Source: Oasisia sp. SBJ-2009 (taxonomy: Eukaryota; Annelida; Polychaeta; Sabellida; Siboglinidae). From it: a stretch of DNA of 64,000 bases. Below are positions 12,417 through 24,900 of the stretch, piece after piece. Every line of letters begins with the position of its first letter. Positions within the stretch are counted from its first letter, which is position 1. The stretch lies in NCBI GenBank assembly GCA_964017155.1, contig OZ024861.1:29018733-29082732 (forward strand). Reading direction: 5' to 3'. A program made the position numbers and the translations under genes. The notes under the pieces were generated by a model, which worked only from the letters and a program-made list of their open reading frames with translations, was not told where the DNA came from and did not search any database.

Positions 12417-13320
12417 CACCATTGATACCACAGCCAATATCAAGTTCACGTAAGAAGAGAGTGAGGGGTCACTGTCTTTCCTTGACACACTGATGGTACA
12501 GAAAGAGGATGGGAAGATCAAACTCCTTGTGTATCGGAAGAAGACACACACCGACCAGTATCTGAACTTTAGTTCACATCACCCGCTACATCAGAAACTG
12601 GGAGTCATAAAAACACGACTAGACAGATGCAACAACATTGTCACGGACCCAAAGGACAGACGGAAAGAAGAATAGTACATCAGCAAGGCTCTTCAGGAGT
12701 GTGGCTACCCTAAGTGGACTATAAGGAAAATCAGAGAAAAGCAGCAAAACCACCAAAGAAAGTCCAAGGAAAAGAACAAAGAGAAGTCACGATGTATGGT
12801 TACACTACCATACGTCCAATGTGTGACGGAACCGGTACAGCGTATCCTAAAACATCACGATATAACATCAGCTGTCAGAAACCTCAGACAAATGCTGGTT
12901 CATCCAAAAGACAAAGTGGAAGACAAACACAAGACCGATTGTGTGTAGCAAATCCCATGTAAGACATGCAATATGTGTTACATTGGTGAAACAGGAAGAA
13001 CCTTTGGTACCAGACTTGAAGAACATAAAAAAGAAGTGGAAACAGTAACATCTAGACGTTTTACTCGCGAGGCAAGGAAGTGTTCGACAAACGTCGAACA
13101 CAAATCAGCCATAACCGACCATGCGGACAGACGCAACTGTGTGATAGACTGGGAGGGAACGAAAGTGATGGATAAAGAGACGAGCAGGTGTGCGCGTTGG
13201 ATAAAAGAAGCCATCTGGATTAGGAAGACGAAACCAACTATGAACAGAGACGAGGGGGGCTACAGACTAAGTCACGTGTGGGACAGTCTGTTCGCCACGC
13301 CATCTAGCTAGCAGTGACCA
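12416..13320 (+). pseudogene. Penelope-like element fragment: RT C-terminus plus GIY-YIG endonuclease
   Basis: A single reading frame runs from about 12420 to 13311, broken only by three in-frame stops (TAA near 12451, TAG at 12673, TAG near 12946). It reads first as the RT C-terminal region (FLDTLMV near 12480, [14 protein letters not shown] near 12530-12570). A Lys/Arg-rich linker and a Cys-containing GIY-YIG-type domain (CYIGETGRTFGTRLEEH near 12975-13028) follow, with TKPTMNRDEGGY near 13230-13265. This order, RT then GIY-YIG, is diagnostic of Penelope-like elements. The RT catalytic core is missing, so the copy is 5'-truncated exactly at the (TA)n tract. Confidence 0.88.
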
Positions 13321-13327
13321 GTGACCA

Positions 13328-13372
13328 CAGTTCCTGAAGAAGGCCGCCGATGGCGGTTGAAACGTCGAAGTG
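13328..13372 (+). ncRNA. hammerhead-ribozyme-like motif in PLE 3' region
   Basis: CTGAAGA at 13334-13340 is followed by a CCGCC/GGCGG hairpin (13341-13358), then GAAAC at 13359-13363 and GTC at 13364-13366. This is the order of the hammerhead core (CUGANGA, stem II, GAAA, NUH). The bases before CTGAAGA (CAGTTC) can pair with those after GTC (GAAGTG) apart from one mismatch, as a short stem I. Stem III would be minimal. Penelope-like elements are known to carry minimal hammerhead motifs. Self-cleavage is not shown. Confidence 0.55.
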
Positions 13373-13414
13373 AGTAGAAATTATTAGTTGTGTAATCAGA
13401 AATTGTACCTTGAA

Positions 13415-13415
<1 letters not shown>

Positions 13416-13509
<94 letters not shown>
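13416..13509. repeat. (TA)n microsatellite, right of PLE fragment
   Basis: A pure TA tract of about 94 bp starting roughly 50 bp after the hammerhead-like motif. Together with 12364-12415 it brackets the Penelope-like fragment. Confidence 0.97.
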
Positions 13510-13511
<2 letters not shown>

Positions 13512-13524
13512 GACAATTCAGAAT

Positions 13525-13805
13525 ACTTTACACTCTCCTCCCTGCAACCCCCGCTCAATTGACAACCATCTTGACTTCTCTTGGAAGCAGCCAACCATCC
13601 TGCTATTAATGCACAAAAACCACACGTACACAAATATCCACCATCCATCACAGTGTATATCCAGTGGAGTGTACTAATCAGTAGGGTGAATGAACTTACC
13701 CAAACTCGACATGGCAACGAGGGCTTAGAAACTGGAATAACTAGGTCGAGAATCCGACTCTCAAAACACCAAGCCACTACACCAAAGCTCCCCATACGAT
13801 TTTCC
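13525..13805 (-). repeat. SINE family C with tRNA-like head
   Basis: The minus strand starts GGAGCTTTGGTGTAGTGGCT (A-box-like), then GAATCTCGACC-type sequence, then the family body (AAGTTCATTCACCC, then the TGGATATTTGTGTACG and GCTTCCAAGAGAAGTCAAG blocks). It is diverged from the 33718-34040 copy. Confidence 0.65.
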
Positions 13806-13809
13806 AATC

Positions 13810-15100
13810 ATGCGCTAACAGGCCTAATTTGTGGTATTATTAGTATGGGACATGCCGTGATGCAAAGAAACGTGTGCTTAGTTACAAGTACATTTTTTAG
13901 CCCGGGCAAACCATTTCCTATAAACCTGCGTTATAGTTGTTAGGCAGATATCCATGCGCAATAGTTAGGCCCATATTGCAGTAGTCTCAGAATTCACCAG
14001 TCAGATATGCACCGTATCAAGCCTGTTATTTGAGAATGGCCCCAGGAGTGCAATCAGTGGACATTTTCTGCCAACGTCTACCAAGACAATGTTTATTCTT
14101 AGTTGAAAGGCACATACTCGCTTAATTTCTAACCAACTGAACTACCAAGTATATATACTGTATTTATTGTACAAATGCGTATACGTGCTAAACAATTATT
14201 TCACGTGTAATGACCTACAAATGTACTTCCATTCATACCACCCTCAATCATCCCAGAAATAGATTTTATATTATAAACGCATTCTGTCAATAACAAGTTT
14301 ATAGGATAGGTAATGACAAGTATTCTTACATAGAGCGATACATATTTCAAGTAATGAGATTAATATTTAAACAATTACTTGTTCTACTCCACAGTCATAA
14401 GACGTTTCTGCGGTATCGAGTTACTAAGGCGTGGTCACGATTAGAATCAATCGGGCTGTACGATCTAGCACCGCCACTGAGACGGTCCCTGTGGATGTGA
14501 TTCTAGGCCCACCAACAACCTGATTACTGCCATCTGCGTAGAACACGCATCAACATCATAATCAGATGTTCCCATCTCGCTCGCAATTCCAGCAGTTCTG
14601 CGCCGAAACGAGCCGTTCTACAGCGCGTGGCGTGACTGTCTGGCAGTTCGCGAGATAAAAGGCTTTCTGCTACGAGCTAATCAACTCAATGCATCACTCA
14701 CAAGAATAGCGGTTTCAATAACTTCTATAAACGAGGAATGTTAGTAGCTGTGGGCTGGAATTTCAGTAACAAAGCTACGTAACTGCATGTTAATTTTATA
14801 ATAAAGTACACACGTCGGTACCGGTGCTGTTAAATCGTGGCCGAAGTATTGTTGTTCTCGCCGTAAACGGTCATTAAATGTTGTAACCAACTTGTTTCTG
14901 TATTGCAAACGCTCGCACGTGCACCATGTCAAAATGATTTCTAAACTGTTTCCAAATGTGTCTAACACAACTTCGCGTGATTCGAGATGGTTAATGAGAA
15001 TATGTGAAGCAATGTGACACGAGCAGATTGTAGGAAGGTGAAGAAATTTATTAAAATCGTTGAAGAATGAAGACACATATGAAGCTGAATGTTGTTGGGA
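13810..15100. other. intergenic, no supported gene
   Basis: I found no coding potential with splice support. The minus-strand frame at 14741-15076 is open but shows no family motif. Confidence 0.4.
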
Positions 15101-15129
15101 CTAGATAGAGTCGGCGAAACCATACGTGG

Positions 15130-15300
15130 GAATGGCTAATACAGAGCAACATAATAACGTGGCAGAAAAAGAAGAGGAATGTGTAGAAACAGTGCTAAGA
15201 AAAATGTCAAAATTACAGAGTAGGAAAGTCGAAGATGCAGAAGATCGGGATAAATGGAGAAGAATTATAAACGTGTGCGACCCAACCCAAAGGGGCAAGC
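15130..15300 (+). pseudogene. possible LINE ORF2 C-terminal remnant
   Basis: The plus frame beginning at 15132 encodes an acidic/basic segment ending in a DRDKWRRIINVCDPTQRG-like motif (15244-15296). This resembles the Arg-x-x-Trp-Arg tail found at the C-terminus of many LINE ORF2 proteins. It then runs into the CGCA microsatellite. No RT core is present, so the call is weak. Confidence 0.35.
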
Positions 15301-15317
15301 TACATGTACTCGCCCGC

Positions 15318-15318
15318 T

Positions 15319-15366
<48 letters not shown>

Positions 15367-15421
15367 CACACCCTCCCCCCACACGCATACACACACGCAC
15401 GCACACACATACACAAACACA

Positions 15422-15463
<42 letters not shown>

Positions 15464-15553
15464 AACACGCACACGCACACGCACACGCACACGCACACGC
15501 ACACGCACACGCACACGCACACGCACACGCACGCACGCACGCACGCACGCGCG

Positions 15554-15584
<31 letters not shown>
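15318..15584. repeat. composite (CGCA)n/(CA)n/(GCACAC)n microsatellite
   Basis: Consecutive CGCA, CA, GCACAC and CGCA blocks. The region generates several false His/Thr/Ala/Arg-repeat ORFs on both strands. Confidence 0.95.
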
Positions 15585-16308
15585 CAATGGGTACACTCGG
15601 ATACATCTGCAATAATTTAAGCTAATTTCAAACAGACATCCGCGTATTCCGTTCCACAATAATTATGATGTATTCAGCGAAGGGACGCTTGTGAATCACC
15701 GGGATTAGCCCGAACGTTCCTCGCTCCTGGTGACGTCACTGCGTTATCCCCGGACGCTGACAACGGGCCGGGAAACGTTTGCCTAATTCGATAGATAAAT
15801 GCTGGTTCTCATAAATATTAACCCTTGCTGATACTAGCACAAAAAATCAGATATTCGTCCTAGATTGCCGGGCAGACATGTGTTGTGGGTGTGTGGTCGA
15901 ACGAATAGTAAAAGTTGGCATGATATTAATTGCATACAACAATCAAACTGTCCACTTTATATTCGTGCATTCTGAAGGAATTACCGTTGCAGCAAATATC
16001 GTATTACACATTAACAAATTATTAACGTAACAAACATGACATTTCGTTAGAGTTCATCGAAAACCCATACACCATCAGTCTGCCATTTTGCACTGAAACT
16101 TATTATTCCATCTATAGTTTATTCGGGCAATTTCGCAAACAGCGGAATCGCATAACTTAGGAGAGTAGTGTCAATGTACGTCAAATCGACCTCATAAATT
16201 TGTCATCGATAGCCATTCGCCGAGAGCTTTATCCGTGCCCAGGGAGGACACGGCGAGGTCGGCCATCACATCGTTATCGCTGGCTAGATCATCGTGGTGT
16301 GCGCTTAG

Positions 16309-16650
16309 TAATGTTTGCGCGTGGATGTATAAAAATAACTGCCGCTGGTAGAATTCTGCGATATCGCTAGCGGGCAAAATTCACGATAAGAGGAATACGT
16401 GGCATAATAAAGATACGAAGAACTGTTTACTCTGTGAAATTGTACAACTGCATGGTTCGACGAAATCACAAATTTGTACAGAGGCACCTAACAAACAGAC
16501 ATAATACGGATTCTTGTATTTACTAGGAAGGCTCTCAGTGTTTGTTGCGCGCATGTGTACAACTAACTGTCGTTGGTAGAATTGTGTGACAACACGACGG
16601 GTGATATAATTCACGATTAAATAAGAGAAACAAACAGTGTAGATCTGACA
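16309..16650. repeat. diverged tandem duplication, period ~228 bp
   Basis: The blocks at about 16311-16395 and 16539-16625 share GTTTG.GCGC..ATGT, TAACTG.CG.TGGTAGAATT and ATTCACGAT in the same order. On the minus strand both read FYQRQL. Whether this is an old element or a duplicated non-coding segment is unclear. Confidence 0.6.
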
Positions 16651-16699
16651 GGAGGAATAGCTGTGCTAACATAATGTACTTTCTAAAATGCTCTTTTAT

Positions 16700-18210
16700 A
16701 CACAAACATGGTTTCTGCGACATTTAATCATTACCACAGACGAACGTAAATGATTCGATCCTTTACTAAACGTTCGTCCTCGGTGGAAGAGTCTGTCCAC
16801 GCATTCGTCATGCGAAGTAATGATTATGTTACATTAAAACGGAGCTGCTGGTTCATTTGGAAGATGGAGATGCATGGAGAGTCATGAATGCGGATGCGTT
16901 AGATAGAGGAGATACGCGTTAGTGCAATCAGCATACGACTCCGAGTGAGCCACTTGAGACGATGTCTGCGTCTCATTATCTGTCTTCCAGCCATAATTCT
17001 ATGCCCGCACAGCAAGACAGCGCATACGGTGAACTGCGCTGAACCAAGTAACGAAAACAGGCATCTAAACATAAAACGACTGCTTTTATAAACAATTCTA
17101 GGTGAGAACTCTACTCCACGGTAAGGTTACGATAGATATGAATGCAGCAATAGAACAGACGACCTACATCCTATACATGCATAATTAGAAGGTAGACATT
17201 TTCATCGAATATAACACAAATATATAGGTCTAATGTTTTATTAAAACAAACTAATAACTCACCTTTATCAAAACACCTTTCACGTCCTGTATAGATGTCC
17301 GATGCCGGCATATAAAGCTATTCTGCCTTTCCAAACAAGTAGAACACCAGGATAGATTGAATATGCAGTAGCTTCTATCCGCAACCCAGAGCCGAGTGAA
17401 TCCGTACCGCGCATGCGTCTTGTATAAAGCTAATGATTGGTCAACGTTTCCAAACACTGGCTTCGCGAGTAACCGAGAGTTTGTAGCTATAGCATATCGG
17501 GTAAAATGCTTGTACTCGTTGTCCCAACAGTTCAATATATCACCATAGGCTTAATTTTCCAGCTGACAGGGTTCCAGGGAGGACGTATTACACCCGAATA
17601 TTTCATTACGCGTGTTAAATTGGATTGATGTTTTGAGTATATCAGTTGATTCCAGAATAAGCGAGGTTCGAATGTAGGCCAGGCCTCCTACTTGATTAAT
17701 TTTTAGATTTATGTTTTGAGGGTTGTTATGCACTTGCATACATATGACAATGTATTTGTTATGAATTTGAAAGTATGTGTTAGTACTTATATTTGCCTAA
17801 GCGCTTTTCTAGAACATGTGAATTGCTATGTCTTATAAAGTATTAAAATTTAGCATAGGTGCGACTATGGGTGTTTGAAGTTCCTGCGGTATTATTACCA
17901 TTATAGGCATACATCATGAATGCAGAATATATGGCAATCAAGCGTTGCTTCAATTTAAATAACTTGGAATAATAGTTGTCAGAAATAACATTTTGTAGAC
18001 TGCTGAAGCAGTCGAGCTTCTGTCGGAAAATAAATCAATAGGTTCAATCATTCCAGGGGTAAAGGCATTAGTGGGAGTGCGAAACAGAGGAATTTCAATC
18101 ACAGACATGCGACTAGCAGTCAAGACCAAGGTAGACAGCTCAGACATTGCAGTCAGTATTAGTGAGGGGACGACAAAAAAGATACGATATAGCAGAGTGT
18201 GTTAACGAAT
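16700..18210. other. intergenic, no supported gene
   Basis: No recognisable coding or RNA feature. A short palindrome around ACGAACGT/ACGTTCGT lies at 16740-16783. Confidence 0.4.
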
Positions 18211-18221
18211 AGGGCCCGTAA

Positions 18222-18741
18222 GTGTGCCACGAAAAATTGCGTGACTCCGCGCGATTGGAGCTCATTGGGGTCTAAGCGAGACAATTGGGGACTGGACACA
18301 AGAATAATACACAATAAAATAGTTTACGGGATTTGCATTTTACATTGCTGTACATTGTGGTTTCGATAAGCACTTATATCTGACAAGTTGTCTAAATTCG
18401 CATAATCATAACACATGTGTACGTTTGCCTCAAACAGGTTGTACTACGCGAAAAATGGCACTTTTCATTATTAGTCAAGATCGCCAAACGCAAGTACTTG
18501 CCGCTATTGCCATGGCAACCACCATTATAATCGATTAAAATTCATGATTTCCGTGATCATTGTCACCGGCAAAGTGTTCCACTGCTTCTGCTTGTAATCC
18601 TTCGGACAGTATAACTGAAACCGTTCGATTATTACAACCAAAAACTAAACGAAGTCCTATACGTTAACATGGAGAATATGGACCTCCTGCCCCCAACTGC
18701 CCCTAGCCTCGTTTTCGCGCGCGAGACTTACACGCCCTATT
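18222..18741 (+). repeat. dispersed repeat R1, copy 2
   Basis: Nearly identical to copy 1 at 11626-12173, differing by scattered substitutions and a few short indels (for example near 18290 and 18595-18620). The similarity stops after TTACACGCCCTATT in both. The high identity suggests recent dispersal. Confidence 0.85.
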
Positions 18742-18969
18742 GCAATACGTTTACAATTAATGGTTTAAAAATCTGCTCTCCCAAAGAAGCTGAACGGACA
18801 TGTTTTCTTATCAATGACTGGGCCAATGCTGTTGCGTGGTTCCGAAGCCTATACAGTGACATTGACGCCAGTAGAGCAATTACATGGACGGCACACAAGA
18901 TTATTCAAGATTGCATGATTTACAAGCAGGCAGCGAAAGTATCGAAAAACATCAAGCTATACCAAAACA

Positions 18970-19220
<251 letters not shown>

Positions 19221-19440
19221 TCAATCCAGTAGGAGCTCTGATACGGATGGACGTACCGTACGAATTGTAATGTCACGGGCGGCTTCGGTGTATTGCGAAC
19301 TGGGGTACAAGCAACGACGTAGACCTATGTCTGAGAGGCCATTTCACAAGTTTGCAAATCAAGTTTCTTCCATATACGTACTCTTTTTACTCAACAACCG
19401 ACATTCTCTGCTACATTAAAACCCTTAAATCACCCGTTTC

Positions 19441-19870
19441 TAGACAACTTTTGTTCCTAAACCTAAGCTGAAAATTGGGAAACGTGCATTTTTGTGGCTG
19501 CGCCAACAATTTGGAATCAACTCTTTATTACAATTAAATCTTCTGAAATTATAGACACGTACCTTTCGTAAAAAAAACACTGAAAACATATTTGTTTGAA
19601 ATTGCTTTTCCACCATAACTGTTCGGCAGTTCCATGCTCCAATGATAAATTTTGCTTGTGTCTCCATGTAAGAGAAGCCAAATGATTTTGTGTGTTGCGC
19701 CTCTGAGCTTGAACTTTTTAAGGATATAGGCGCTATGGAAGTTTTACAATAATTGTTATTAATAACGTGATACTGCAAGACACCATTCAAAGCAACATTG
19801 ACTTCGGCTCTGCAGGTCTTGTTTGGATGACGCAGTGTCAAACAAAAAACAATGGCAAGAGTCATTGTGT
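19441..19870 (+). pseudogene. LINE ORF2 C-terminal relict
   Basis: In shifting plus-strand frames it reads VPKPKLKIGKRAF near 19455-19495, then a degraded AAPTIWN-like segment, then LKTYLFEIAF near 19580-19610. This order is typical of the ORF2 C-terminus of CR1/Jockey-type LINEs. The reverse complement of 47560-47790 is a second copy of the same segment. Confidence 0.75.
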
Positions 19871-19874
19871 CATG

Positions 19875-20400
19875 AACATTAATTTTAAGTGAATGAAATC
19901 AGTAAAATGTGGTTCCGCCATCTAGTGAGTACTACTGACATGATATTAAATGGTTAGTATTTATAGTCGCTAGGTGGCTCCATCAGCAAAGCAGACGACA
20001 TTTTTGTGCGACGCCCGTGGTTGCGTTTATGAAACATTTTATCCGGAATGAATGAGTGAAGCTCACATTCTGATGATAACATACACATGATATGTTACAA
20101 AGTTATGCAAAGGTACTGCACTTAAAAGCAATCGTCAGAATTGCTTGATGTAGATTTAATTCAACGTCAGATTGTCAGGTTGTGACTTGGCTACGCATGC
20201 ACTGTGACTGTGCCAGTTGCCAGTGAGAGTCGGTCAGTGTGCACTTGTCCCAGTCAGTGTCTCTATCTAAGACTAAAAGACAAACAAAGTCAGACTAGGT
20301 ATCAGTCTCGCTGTCTCACATGTACTGTCTTTGCCTATTAAAATCATAATTAAAAGTACCTAAAATATAATTTTTTGACAAACATACAACTGGGAGTTAG
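19875..20400. other. intergenic, no supported gene
   Basis: No coding feature. Short inverted similarity exists between GTTCCGCCATCTAGTGAG (about 19913) and the complement of CGCTAGGTGGCTCCATCA (about 19968), possibly an old small transposon. Confidence 0.35.
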
Positions 20401-20406
20401 CGTCGG

Positions 20407-20786
20407 GGGACCTATGATCGACCGTTTTTTCGTAGTTTTCTGCGTTTTATTCGCCTTTGATGTAAAGTTACGCAATTTAAATTATTCTCTATTCAAAGCA
20501 TATTCATTGACGATTTCTACAAACACAAAAAAATAGTTTGATACAATTTGGTGACAAAATACCAGCAGTGATTACCTTCTCACCCAATAGGTCACAGGTG
20601 GGTCCCTAATGATCGACCGTTCAGCACATACACTTGAGTAATGATGTGTCAACAATGATTTTATTCGCCCATGACATCAGTTCGCGTTTTTGTTTACACA
20701 TATATACAATTACGTTAGTACAGTAACAGTCAACACCAAATCACCAAATTTATTGCATTTATGAAACGGTCGATCATTAGGGACCC
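20407..20786. mobile_element. MITE-like element with GATCGACC inverted termini
   Basis: The left end at 20407-20427 (GGACCTATGATCGACCGTTT core) is an imperfect inverted match of the right end at 20764-20786. An internal copy at 20600-20621 is a perfect 22-bp inverted repeat of the right end. There is no coding capacity. Two left-type ends and one right end suggest nesting or internal duplication of a small DNA transposon. Confidence 0.7.
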
Positions 20787-20789
20787 TGT

Positions 20790-21350
20790 CGATGAAAGGT
20801 ACCCACATGCTACAACTCACTTCGGAGGTATTGTATTTGACTTGTAGTAGACTAGTAGTGATGATTTCCTGGTTTTTCTAGTTACACATGTATGTGATTA
20901 TGTGCGATTCCACTGTATTCTTGCACCAAAATAAAGCACCAATGGGTGTTGACAGTGGACTCAAGTAAATTTCCCACTTCACACAAATCAATTCCATTTC
21001 TTCTGCTTTTATGTTGACCAAGTCCAGTTTCACTAAAACTGATTCTGATTTCACTATAAGTACTTTCATGTGTTTTTTACCATTTACATATTTATGAGGG
21101 CATATTTTATATATTTGGTTGTGTCCCAAGCTCATTTAAGTTCTATAAGCTTCGTTTGTATAATAATTTCATCATACATATCTAAGTATTGGAAACTTTT
21201 AATAATGTTCATATTTATGTAGAATAAGATACATATTAAATTGAGGTTTAAGTTGACCAAACATTAAACTTCATGTAATGCTGGTCAGTCATGTTTGTGT
21301 CAAAGCAGAAATATGGTCAATGATCTTTAAAATGAATGACATCAATTATA
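20790..21350. other. upstream of SYCP1, no feature recognised
   Basis: AT-rich DNA that may contain the SYCP1 promoter or non-coding first exon. I could not identify a TATA box, initiator or donor with confidence. Confidence 0.3.
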
Positions 21351-21354
21351 AGGA

Positions 21355-21600
21355 GAGATGTGAGTAGAGTAGTGGCTAACACATCTCCCTGGCCTGGTTC
21401 AATACCCAATCGTGGCAGCCATGGTGTATTTGGTGTTAAAACCTGGCTCTCAACATTGGGACCTGTATATCCGTTGTGAATCAGAGAATCATGTTAATAT
21501 CAGTCTGATCTCAATTTGGGAAGTAAAAAACATTAACGATGACAAGCACCTTAGCAGTGACCATCCTCAGTGCCAGCATAGAAAGGTCAGTTTGGTGTTT
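21355..21600 (+). repeat. SINE family B, plus-strand copy
   Basis: A tRNA-like head (GAGTAGTGGCTAACACATC, then GGTTCAATACCC) is followed by CTCAACATTGGGACCTGT, TGAATCAGAGAATCATGTTA and CTCAATTTGGGAAGTAA. This is the same order as the minus-strand copy at 6785-6998. It ends about 200 bp before the first SYCP1 coding exon. Confidence 0.8.
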
Positions 21601-21797
21601 TGAAAAAGACTCAATGAGACCTCATAAGATCATAACATTGTAACCACAATATATACTGACTAGTCAGTTAATAGAATCCTGCCAAGTGCCAGAAACAACT
21701 AGAACTAGAATATAGAACACCATTCTGCCAATATGTGTTTACATTGATATCATGTTGACTTTGAGATATTTGGTTATATATGTTGTTATTCCAGGAT

Positions 21798-21921
21798 ATG
21801 GAAACAGTTCAGCAAAAGAAAGGCACCCAGCCATTCTTTAGACCATTGTCGTCACCCATGAGTACTAGAACACAAATGAATTATGCTCCTGTTACTACCC
21901 AGAGAACAGAAACATGCATAG
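21798..21921 (+). CDS. SYCP1: SYCP1 exon 1 (start codon)
   Basis: The ATG at 21798 lies three bases after a TATTCCAG acceptor, so translation starts in an internal exon. It encodes 41 residues plus one base, rich in Gln/Thr/Pro ([17 protein letters not shown] at the start) and unstructured, as in vertebrate SYCP1. The donor is GTCAGT. If an upstream exon were in frame, the protein could start earlier; none was seen. Confidence 0.75.
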
Positions 21922-24900
21922 GTCAGTTTACAGATTAATAATATATGTACAACAGTAGTCAGTGAATGTTTGAAGAAAAAAAAAATAGGGTTTTAACAAT
22001 ACATGACCTCATGATACTATATGTTGAGATACAAGAGTTACAAAAGAAATTTGTTAATCACGACATGATCAATTCAATCAATAATAATTGATAATTTGAT
22101 GCAAATATTTTCAATCACTTCCACATCATTTGACTAAGTTACTGACATTGAGACAGTTACAAACATTTCTGTTATTTGTTATCACCGTATTTGTAATATA
22201 GGACTGCTAACTGGTAGCAAACTGTATTGTCATTTACTTATTGTGTTCCTGGTACTAACTCTCCACACAACACACGGGATGTATCTATGATGTTTGCCTC
22301 AGATGTTATTTATCTCTGCCAATTTTCATCTCCCTTACTTTCCACATGACTGGCCCATTTCAACCTACTCCTCACCATTTTCTTCTTATAACTGTCATTC
22401 ACTTCACCCTTTATCGGAAACCTCTTCTGTTGTTTCCCTGTTAGTGCCATTGTCTATAGGCCATCTGTATATGTCGGGGTAAACACGTGAGTTGAGCTCC
22501 TTTCATAAGTTTACGTGATATGCATAAAAACTATGTCTCCCATCACCCCATCGACTTCAGTACACGGAATAGTGTCATTTTAAACTGTCATCTAATATGT
22601 CACCAATGTCTTTGGACATGGTAACTTGTCAGTTGAAATCATATGACAAATTACAAATACATTCAGCATTGATGGAAAAATAGATATTCCTACAGCAATG
22701 GGTTTAAAAAACACAATTTCATAGCAGTTGTGGTGCTATTCTACAGCCATGTGAAATATGTTATAATATTAGAATAACATATTTTGATATATGTATGCAT
22801 TTATTTTCATCAGAAATATCTAAAATTGTAGTTGTTTTGTTATTATCCATACAAAGACAGCACATATAGTTTGTCTTCTTTTCAGAAATAGAACAAACAG
22901 CTGAACACCAGAGTACTCTACACAGCCGACTACAACAGGAAGCAGAGAAGATCCGGAAGTGGAAAGTTCAGACTGAAGTAGAACTCAAGCAAAAGGTCAT
23001 ATTAGTTATATGAATTTAAGCTTCAGGTTTAACAGGGAGATGATTAATGAGCCAAAATGTTTTATCGTAACGTAAACATAGTACATGTCCGGGTAATAAT
23101 TACATTTTGATATTTTGAATGTGGCTTGTCTGGATGTACCCCAGGTACATTTTTGGGTGGATATGTGTATGAGCAGCCTTTGCGCATTAATTGCAGCATA
23201 TGGCTGGATGCTTCCCAGAGAATGGTATCTGATTTAACTGGTCTGTCAGCGAAGTAAAGTGTAAAGCACTTTGAGCAGTCATGAGGGCTGGATACTGCGC
23301 TATATAATAACTTACAGTTTTTCATTGAGTTGAAGTTGTTCTTTAAAAAAATTCAGATTAAAATACATGGTTGCCTTTCTTGCAGGAGAGGAAAATACAA
23401 GAGTCCAACAGAACTATTGACTGCTTGCGGAAATCTATGCTTGAACAGCAGGTAATAACTCATGTGTTAGGCAAACATGTCCCAAATGAGCCAAAACAAA
23501 GTGCTCTTTACGTAATATAAGTTTGTTTAACATCGTATTTGGGTTGATGGGTTTAGACTGTCAGAACATGTGTGCACATGCCCATGCACACACACGCATG
23601 CATGCATGCACATACACACACATTAATAACTTTTGTCGTAACACTGTTTATAACACTTAGCCCATTTACAGACATATAGGATTTATATTGTGTGCATGTC
23701 TGTTTCAGTTATTAAAATGAAATATTTATTTCTTCTAGTCACAAGCTACTTGGTAAGTTTTAAAAGAACAGTGTTTTAGAATATTTTGTCATGATACCAA
23801 AACATCTTAGTTCAAGAAATCATGATATGACTTGCAAGCAAACAACCAATTGCTTTATATGCCTGTCTGTTGAACAGCAAGTTAAACATTTTACGTCACT
23901 GCACAGTTGTTACCACAAGGCATAGTTGCATAAACTTTGGTATCAGTAATGTTGTTGTCTCTTGCAGCTGCAGAATGAAAGCCTTAGCTTGAAATTACAA
24001 GAAGAAATTGCAAGCAGAGAGGAAATAATGCAGAAGTATGTAATTTACATCTAGATATACCCTGTAGAATTGTACCTGTATTCTGTATGTTTGAAAAAGC
24101 GAAATACATTACCTGTGCAAGTATGACAATATAAGAATTAATCTTATTTCATTACTATAATTTCATTGTCTTGTCTTATGGGTTAGAGTCATCAGTTACA
24201 TGTATTATATAGTTTGGTCACTTTGCTAATTAATCATGAATATATGCAATCTCTAATGCAGTGCAAAACAGATTGACACCATCAATTTTGGGCAGGTGTT
24301 CAATATAATCATCATAGCACTTGATAGTTGCATTAACATCATTGTGTCAAATTGTTCAATAGTTAGCTGTCTGAAATTTGAAGATTTAATAATTTCCCGA
24401 CACATTAAGTTATGGCAATTTTACATGTTTTGAGTAGCAAGGTACCTGTATATGTCATCTAACATTTTGCCTATTGTGGTATAACAATATTGTATGATGG
24501 AAATGTTTTACTGCTTTTGTTTTCAGAATAAATGCCACCCGAGACATGTGCAATCTCCTGAAAGATTTTGCAGCTAAAGTGGATGGCAAATTAGAACAGT
24601 GTGAGACCATTGTTGAATTTGCTACGCAGTATTTTTGTAAATGTCACGCATTTCAGATATGATATTAAATACACAATTCCATCTCTGAATTTCAGGTATT
24701 ATTAATTATTAACTGGGTTTTTTTAAATACAAAGGAAATTGTTTAATAATGACCATCACATTCGTTTTGTGTTACTTCTATAACAAATGTATAAATATGT
24801 GCATTTGTTATAAATATAAATAATCAGGATTAAATACAGGTGAGAGAGAACGTGATGATTTGAAGTACCTGGAGCTGAATCACCAGAAGCAGTATGAGGT

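Noticed and set aside
15101..15659. Six overlapping long Cys/Val/His/Thr/Arg repeat ORFs
   Set aside because: All lie in the CGCA/CA microsatellite and have no non-repeat domain. ORFs at 18669-19419, 29071-29403 and 50045-50696 are rejected for the same reason.
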